From Mariniblastus sp. (lineage in GTDB: Bacteria > Planctomycetota > Planctomycetia > Pirellulales > Pirellulaceae): 57,366 bases of DNA. Shown here piece by piece: positions 53,776 to 57,366 of the stretch. The notes under the pieces were generated by a model. It saw nothing but the letters and a program-made list of their open reading frames with translations. It did not search any database and was not told where the DNA came from. Made by a program: the position numbers and the translations under genes. The stretch lies in assembly GCA_028823415.1 (NCBI GenBank), contig JAPKBL010000023.1:1-57366 (forward strand). The letters run 5' to 3'. Position 1 is the stretch's first letter; each line of letters begins with the position of its first letter.

Positions 53776-53967
53776 ATGGAATGTCTGCCATTGCCCCCGT
53801 TCGATCACCAGAAACTAGCAAGTCTCTGGTTTTGAGATCGTCCCCTGGGCAAATGGAAGCGATCGTTCAACCCATTGGGGATTTTCCGATACGGAATCTC
53901 AGTCGCCAATGAAGGCTTGGCTAAAAAACTGGAAGCCTACGATCTATTCTTGTTTGACTGGTACTAG
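53776..53967 (+). pseudogene. Small ORF interrupted by an in-frame TGA
   Basis: ATG 53776 to TAG 53965-53967, 63 codons, with TGA at 53833-53835 (codon 20). Upstream of it: MECLPLPPFDHQKLASLWF. Downstream of it: DRPLGKWKRSFNPLGIFRYG and then SVANEGLAKKLEAYDLFLFDWY. The downstream half reads like a real protein and keeps the same frame. A Trp codon (TGG) changed to TGA is the simplest explanation; recoding is a remote alternative. The 3' end overlaps the convergent lipoprotein gene by 24 bases. No family recognised. Confidence 0.4.
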
Positions 53968-54312
53968 CTCAAATTTGTCTACGACAAACCGATCGCCTTG
54001 GATCGTACCGGATACGGTTGCTTCTCGAACGCAATTGCAAAACCCCGTCGCACCATGGGCATCGCCATGGTCATCGATCGATGTCCCATCCAGAAAATAA
54101 CATCGGTCTTCGATTCTAACGGCAAGATCACAACCCAGTGCGGACATCCCGAATTGGCATTGCCCGCAAGAAACCTCCAGTCTCTCGCTCTCAATCACGT
54201 TGACCAATGGATCCTGCTTAGAAGAAATCGATTCCTGGTTGTTAGACGATAAATCGCACGCCACCAAAGTAAGACAAACACCTACGAGCAACAGACAGAA
54301 GCTATATCGCAT
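53944..54312 (-). CDS. DUF6370-like lipoprotein
   Basis: 122 residues from ATG 54312. A signal peptide (YSFCLLLVGVCLTLVAC) ends with the lipobox-like LVAC, so Cys is probably lipidated. The mature domain has CGQCQFGMSALGCDLAVRIEDRCYFLDGTSIDDHG, then HGATGFCNCVREATVSG and RFVVDKFEL. These cysteine-rich features match a small planctomycete family I know as DUF6370. A longer frame to 54405 exists, but its N-terminus is translated from a tandem repeat (54334-54363) and would bury the signal peptide, so ATG 54312 is chosen. Function unknown. Confidence 0.72.
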   Translation of the reverse strand: MRYSFCLLLVGVCLTLVACDLSSNNQESISSKQDPLVNVIESERLEVSCGQCQFGMSALGCDLAVRIEDRCYFLDGTSIDDHGDAHGATGFCNCVREATVSGTIQGDRFVVDKFELVPVKQE

Positions 54313-54333
54313 CACCAAAACCCTCCGGTCAAA

Positions 54334-54363
54334 ATTAACTTTCAATGAATTAACTTTCAATGA
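54334..54363. repeat. Two tandem copies of a 15-base unit
   Basis: ATTAACTTTCAATGA at 54334-54348 and again, exactly, at 54349-54363. Just upstream of the lipoprotein start on the - strand. Confidence 0.95.
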
Positions 54364-54857
54364 ATTGAATTCACTGTCTCGATTCATTGTCCCCGCCGAA
54401 CCCAACGATCAATCAGCGTAATCTCTATTTCTCAAGTTGCCGATGCATCGTTTTGCGGCCAACCGGCCAACGCATTGACAACAAACATGTCCACGATGAG
54501 GAAATTTGCCAATGCAAGCTTGGGCGCTCGATCGATTTATTTAAACGGAAAACCTTATCAAATCAAAATAAATCGGAGCCCACTGCGAAAAAACATTGAA
54601 CATCTTATCCACACCCACCGCCAAAACCCCCCCAAAAAAACTACCTCCCGCCGCGGAAAGACCATAGAATTCGCGCTCAAATTCTCTACCAAAAATTTGC
54701 GGTTTACAAACCATCAAAAAACGCCTTTAAAGGGCGGGATATTCACTTTGGCTGGCATTGGTTGATCTAGGTTTATTAACGTTTCTTCAAAAGAATCGGT
54801 AGCGATTGACCCGATAATTAAAGGGTAGAACGGTTTTTTTACCCCCCAAAAGTACTG

Positions 54858-54875
54858 CGACGTTTTTACACGTCG
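54858..54875 (+). promoter_or_regulatory. Inverted repeat upstream of actA
   Basis: CGACGT (54858-54863) and ACGTCG (54870-54875) are perfect inverted copies around TTTTAC. Could be a protein-binding operator or an mRNA hairpin. It lies 145 bases before actA. Confidence 0.4.
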
Positions 54876-55020
54876 ACCGAAAAGTGACTTTGGGCTAAAG
54901 TTTCCGGTTAATTAATAGTGGAGCGACCGTGAAAGTCTCTGAATGCAGGGAGCTCACCCGCTCGATTTTTTTCACACTTCATTTTTCGCCGGACGTCCAG
55001 CGTCTCGCATGGTGATTTGA

Positions 55021-55704
55021 ATGCAAGAGTTTCATTTCCCGAATTGGGTTAACAAGTTTACTTTCCTTGCTGCGGCAACCGCTGTCGTGGTCGGAGGATA
55101 TTTGGCCACGTGTTTGTTTGCGGCCATCAGTCCCAAGATTGTCAACGTCGGCCATCAACCGAAGCAACCGGTTCCATTTAGCCACAAGCTACACGCTGGG
55201 CAATTAAAAATGGATTGCCGTTACTGTCACAACACGGTGGAGAGAGCGGGGCATGCTGCAATTCCACCGACGGCCACCTGTGGAAATTGTCACGGTGGAA
55301 GTCGTACAACCAAAGGCGAACGTGATCTTGGTATTGTTCGCGGCGACAGCACGCTCTTAAAGCCGATTCGAGTAAGCCTCGAAAGCAATGACCCAGTGTT
55401 GTGGGAACGCGTCCACGACTTGCCTGACTTTGTTTACTTCAATCACAGCGCTCACGTAAACAAGGGTGTCAGTTGCGTTTCCTGCCACGGCCGAATCGAC
55501 AAGATGGAAATCGTAACACAAGTCAAACCGCTTTCGATGAAGTGGTGCCTCGATTGCCACCGCAACCCAGTACCCAACATCCGCGATCCACAACTTGTCA
55601 CTCAGCTGGATTTTGTACCTGAAAATCCAGAAGAGTATCACATGCAGTGGGCCGAAAAGCTCAATGTCAATCCAAACGTCAACTGTTCAACGTGTCATCG
55701 TTAG
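55021..55704 (+). CDS. actA: Alternative complex III pentaheme cytochrome c subunit ActA
   Basis: 227 residues. One N-terminal helix (FTFLAAATAVVVGGYLATCLF, about 13-33) anchors a periplasmic cytochrome domain. Five CxxCH heme-binding motifs: CRYCH (66-70), CGNCH (87-91), CVSCH (152-156), CLDCH (176-180) and CSTCH (222-226). This number, spacing and the WxxVHDLPDFVYFNHSAH segment are as in ActA. It collects electrons from quinol oxidised by ActB-C and passes them to the terminal oxidase or a carrier. ATG 55021 is followed directly by the usual MQEFHFPNW start. ActB begins 55 bases on. Confidence 0.93.
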   Translation: MQEFHFPNWVNKFTFLAAATAVVVGGYLATCLFAAISPKIVNVGHQPKQPVPFSHKLHAGQLKMDCRYCHNTVERAGHAAIPPTATCGNCHGGSRTTKGERDLGIVRGDSTLLKPIRVSLESNDPVLWERVHDLPDFVYFNHSAHVNKGVSCVSCHGRIDKMEIVTQVKPLSMKWCLDCHRNPVPNIRDPQLVTQLDFVPENPEEYHMQWAEKLNVNPNVNCSTCHR

Positions 55705-55758
55705 TGGCCCGAAATTAATTGTCACCTTTCGACACGAAACCATCTGAAGTATCCAGAA

Positions 55759-57366
55759 ATGAACAAACCTCGCACGAACAAGACCAGCCAACTTTCTAAT
55801 TTAAATCTCTCCGAGGATTCAAATGAATTCAACGAGGCGATTGATCGCGACTTTGGCTCAGCGACCGAGCATCACACGGACGGATTTTCCCGTCGACGGT
55901 GGTTGCAGTTGATGGGTGCATCGTTGGCACTCGGTGGGACGACAGGATGTCGTTACGAAGAAGAAAAAATCGCTCCGTTTGCTTTTCGTCCTCAACATCG
56001 AATCCCCGGTGTGCCGGTAAAATATGCATCGCTGACTGAACTAGGCGGTATTTCTCAGCCAATTCTTGGAACCAGTTTCGACGGACGTCCGATCAAGCTT
56101 GACGGCAACCCGCAGCATCCTGATTCCATGGGAGCATCGTCTTCGTTCACTCAGGCGCGGATGCTCGAATTCTACGATCCGGATCGGCTAAGAGCGCCTC
56201 TCGGGGGGGATGGATTGGTAGAGACCAGCTTTGACCGACTCGTCAACGCTTGTAAATTCAGCGATGCCAGTACCGTCGCAGTCGTCGCCCAACCGACTTC
56301 ATCGCCCAGCATGATGCGATTGAAGGATGAGTTCACCGCCAAGGGTGGACAGTGGTTCGCTTATTCGCCAATCTCCGACGACAACACGCGAGAAGGAAGC
56401 AGAGGAGCATTTGGCCGACCTCTTCGTGCCCATTACAAACTGGACGAAGCCAAGATCATTGTCTCGCTCGACGCGGACATATTGTCGATTGCTGGATCTG
56501 GGATCGTTAACAGCGTCAAATTCGCCAAAGGTCGCGATGTCGACGGCAAAAAGATGAGCCGTCTGTATGTTGTCGAAAGCCAGTTTTCGACAACCGGTGC
56601 CGCGGCAGATCACCGCATCGCCGTTCGCAGTTCTGACATCGAAGGCTTCGCCGTACAATTGGAAAAGGAAATTGGCAAAGTCGAGGATGGTTCGGTTGAT
56701 CCGGCGTTGCCTTATCGCAAAAAAGTTCTCGCAGCGATGGCTTCGGATCTTGTGCTTCACAAAGGCGAATGTGTGATCGTCGCTGGCGAGAAGCAGTCGC
56801 CGAAAGTGCACCGACTAGTACACAGCTTGAACGACAAGCTTGGCAACCACGGGAAAACAATTACGTTCACCGAACTGCCTGATCCGCAGCGACCCTCTTC
56901 GATCTCCGCAATCCAAGAGTTTGCGAAAGAATTGAAGACTAACAAATTCGAGACCGTCATCTTTCTGGGTGGGAACCCCGTGTTCGACGCGCCTCGCGAG
57001 CTGGGCCTTGGAGACGAGATTGGCAAGGTTGAAAAAACTGTGCACATCAGCTCTTTCAAGAACGAAACGGGACTCGCTTGTAAGTGGATCAGTGCGGTTG
57101 CCCACCCGTTAGAATCCTGGAAAGACGGCTACGCTAATAACGGATCGGTTCTACTTGGTCAGCCGTTCATCAACCCTCTTTTTGGTGGCAAGTCAGATCT
57201 TGAAACCATGGCGATGTTGATGGGAAGTGAAGTCACTGATGGCCAGGAGATCGTTCGAAAAACCAACACGATGGGCGAAGCTGCTTGGAAAAAAGCCGTT
57301 CACGATGGCTTCGTTTCGTCGGAAATGGCGCCCGCGGTCACTGCCGCATTAATTGGCACACCATTA
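55759..57366 (+). CDS. actB: Alternative complex III iron-sulfur/molybdopterin-like subunit ActB (partial)
   Basis: The frame from ATG 55759 runs without a stop to the window end (536 codons) and is cut there. The N-terminus has the twin-arginine signal SRRRWLQLMGASLALGGTTGC (Arg45-Arg47; Cys64), typical of TAT-variant-translocated ActB. QHRIPGVPVKYASL, the segment PILGTSFDGRPIKLDGNPQHP and FTQARMLEFYDPDRLRAP follow as in ActB's molybdopterin-oxidoreductase-like half. The iron-sulfur cluster part (ferredoxin-like, C-terminal) lies beyond the window. ActB lacks a bound molybdenum cofactor in known complexes. Remaining actC-F should lie downstream. Confidence 0.9.
   Translation, partial: MNKPRTNKTSQLSNLNLSEDSNEFNEAIDRDFGSATEHHTDGFSRRRWLQLMGASLALGGTTGCRYEEEKIAPFAFRPQHRIPGVPVKYASLTELGGISQPILGTSFDGRPIKLDGNPQHPDSMGASSSFTQARMLEFYDPDRLRAPLGGDGLVETSFDRLVNACKFSDASTVAVVAQPTSSPSMMRLKDEFTAKGGQWFAYSPISDDNTREGSRGAFGRPLRAHYKLDEAKIIVSLDADILSIAGSGIVNSVKFAKGRDVDGKKMSRLYVVESQFSTTGAAADHRIAVRSSDIEGFAVQLEKEIGKVEDGSVDPALPYRKKVLAAMASDLVLHKGECVIVAGEKQSPKVHRLVHSLNDKLGNHGKTITFTELPDPQRPSSISAIQEFAKELKTNKFETVIFLGGNPVFDAPRELGLGDEIGKVEKTVHISSFKNETGLACKWISAVAHPLESWKDGYANNGSVLLGQPFINPLFGGKSDLETMAMLMGSEVTDGQEIVRKTNTMGEAAWKKAVHDGFVSSEMAPAVTAALIGTPL

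Larger units (their letters stand above)
54313..55020. other. Regulatory region upstream of the actA operon
   Basis: 708 bases without a convincing gene. Contents: a 15-base tandem repeat (54334-54363), a single TTATCCACA (54605-54613) identical to a DnaA box, low-complexity A/C-rich sequence (54600-54660), and the inverted repeat CGACGT/ACGTCG at 54858-54875. The actA promoter must lie here, but I cannot place it. Confidence 0.6.

Noticed and set aside
54605..54613. TTATCCACA, identical to a DnaA box, in the actA upstream region
   Set aside because: Only one copy, no cluster of boxes, no dnaA/dnaN or AT-rich unwinding element nearby. Chance is sufficient for a replication origin to be ruled out here.
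54475..54765. 96-residue frame upstream of actA (+)
   Set aside because: Low-complexity Lys/Thr/Asn-rich product from A/C-rich sequence, no ribosome-binding site or recognisable pattern.
1..57366. CRISPR arrays, transposases, phage genes, tRNA or rRNA
   Set aside because: None seen on reading both strands and the listed frames; the tandem repeats found are short and have no spacers.

Overview
The window looks like a chromosomal segment of a planctomycete, most likely a Pirellulales-type bacterium with about 50% GC. The basis is a mixture of families typical of that group: an exosortase of the XrtU type with a C-terminal EpsI-like domain, a TIGR03790-type secreted protein, two secreted PQQ-repeat beta-propellers, a CysN/CysC fusion, a response regulator fused to an anti-sigma-type ATPase, a DUF6370-like lipoprotein and an alternative complex III operon with its pentaheme ActA. 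I see no plasmid, phage, insertion sequence, CRISPR array, tRNA or rRNA. The species cannot be named from sequence alone.

Region 1 (1-23057, + strand) is a surface-polysaccharide locus. It opens with a NusG/RfaH-like antiterminator. Next come nucleotide-sugar enzymes (RfbB; Fcl and Gmd for GDP-L-fucose), a TIGR03790 protein, a flippase, an FkbM methyltransferase, four glycosyltransferases, three left-handed beta-helix acyltransferases, an O-antigen ligase/polymerase-like membrane protein and an SDR epimerase. WecB and WecC-like enzymes (UDP-ManNAc(A) type sugars) and an exosortase follow. Many genes overlap by four bases. Three intergenic regions carry the same TTGACTATG(A/T)TA motif. One glycosyltransferase (first ATG 11124) has its conserved N-terminus encoded upstream of any canonical start codon.

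Region 2 (23054-39651, mostly - strand) is metabolic and mixed: a fused hydantoinase/5-oxoprolinase, a PQQ-repeat protein, a YheT-like hydrolase, CysNC and CysD (sulfate activation), transaldolase, an ACT-like protein resembling the N-terminus of large glutamate dehydrogenases, a CsrA protein with a long C-terminal extension that looks like a degenerate receiver (+ strand), a membrane-anchored endonuclease/exonuclease/phosphatase-fold protein, and a large membrane protein of unknown role flanked by tiny ORFs.

Region 3 (39796-47571, - strand) is a ten-gene Mrp/Mbh-like cation/proton antiporter operon, in transcription order E-F-G-MbhD/DUF4040-B-C-D-D-like-99 aa protein-NuoL/D-like. Its C subunit has an unusual histidine-rich loop.

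Region 4 (48107-57366) is regulatory and respiratory: an unlisted 59-codon two-helix membrane protein, a receiver-HATPase regulator, a RegB/RegA (PrrB/PrrA)-like redox two-component pair, a second PQQ-repeat protein, a small ORF interrupted by TGA, a DUF6370-like lipoprotein, and the start of an alternative complex III operon (actA, and actB cut by the window end). A redox-sensing pair lying between an ion-pumping antiporter and a respiratory quinol-oxidising complex suggests shared control of energy metabolism; that is inference from position only.
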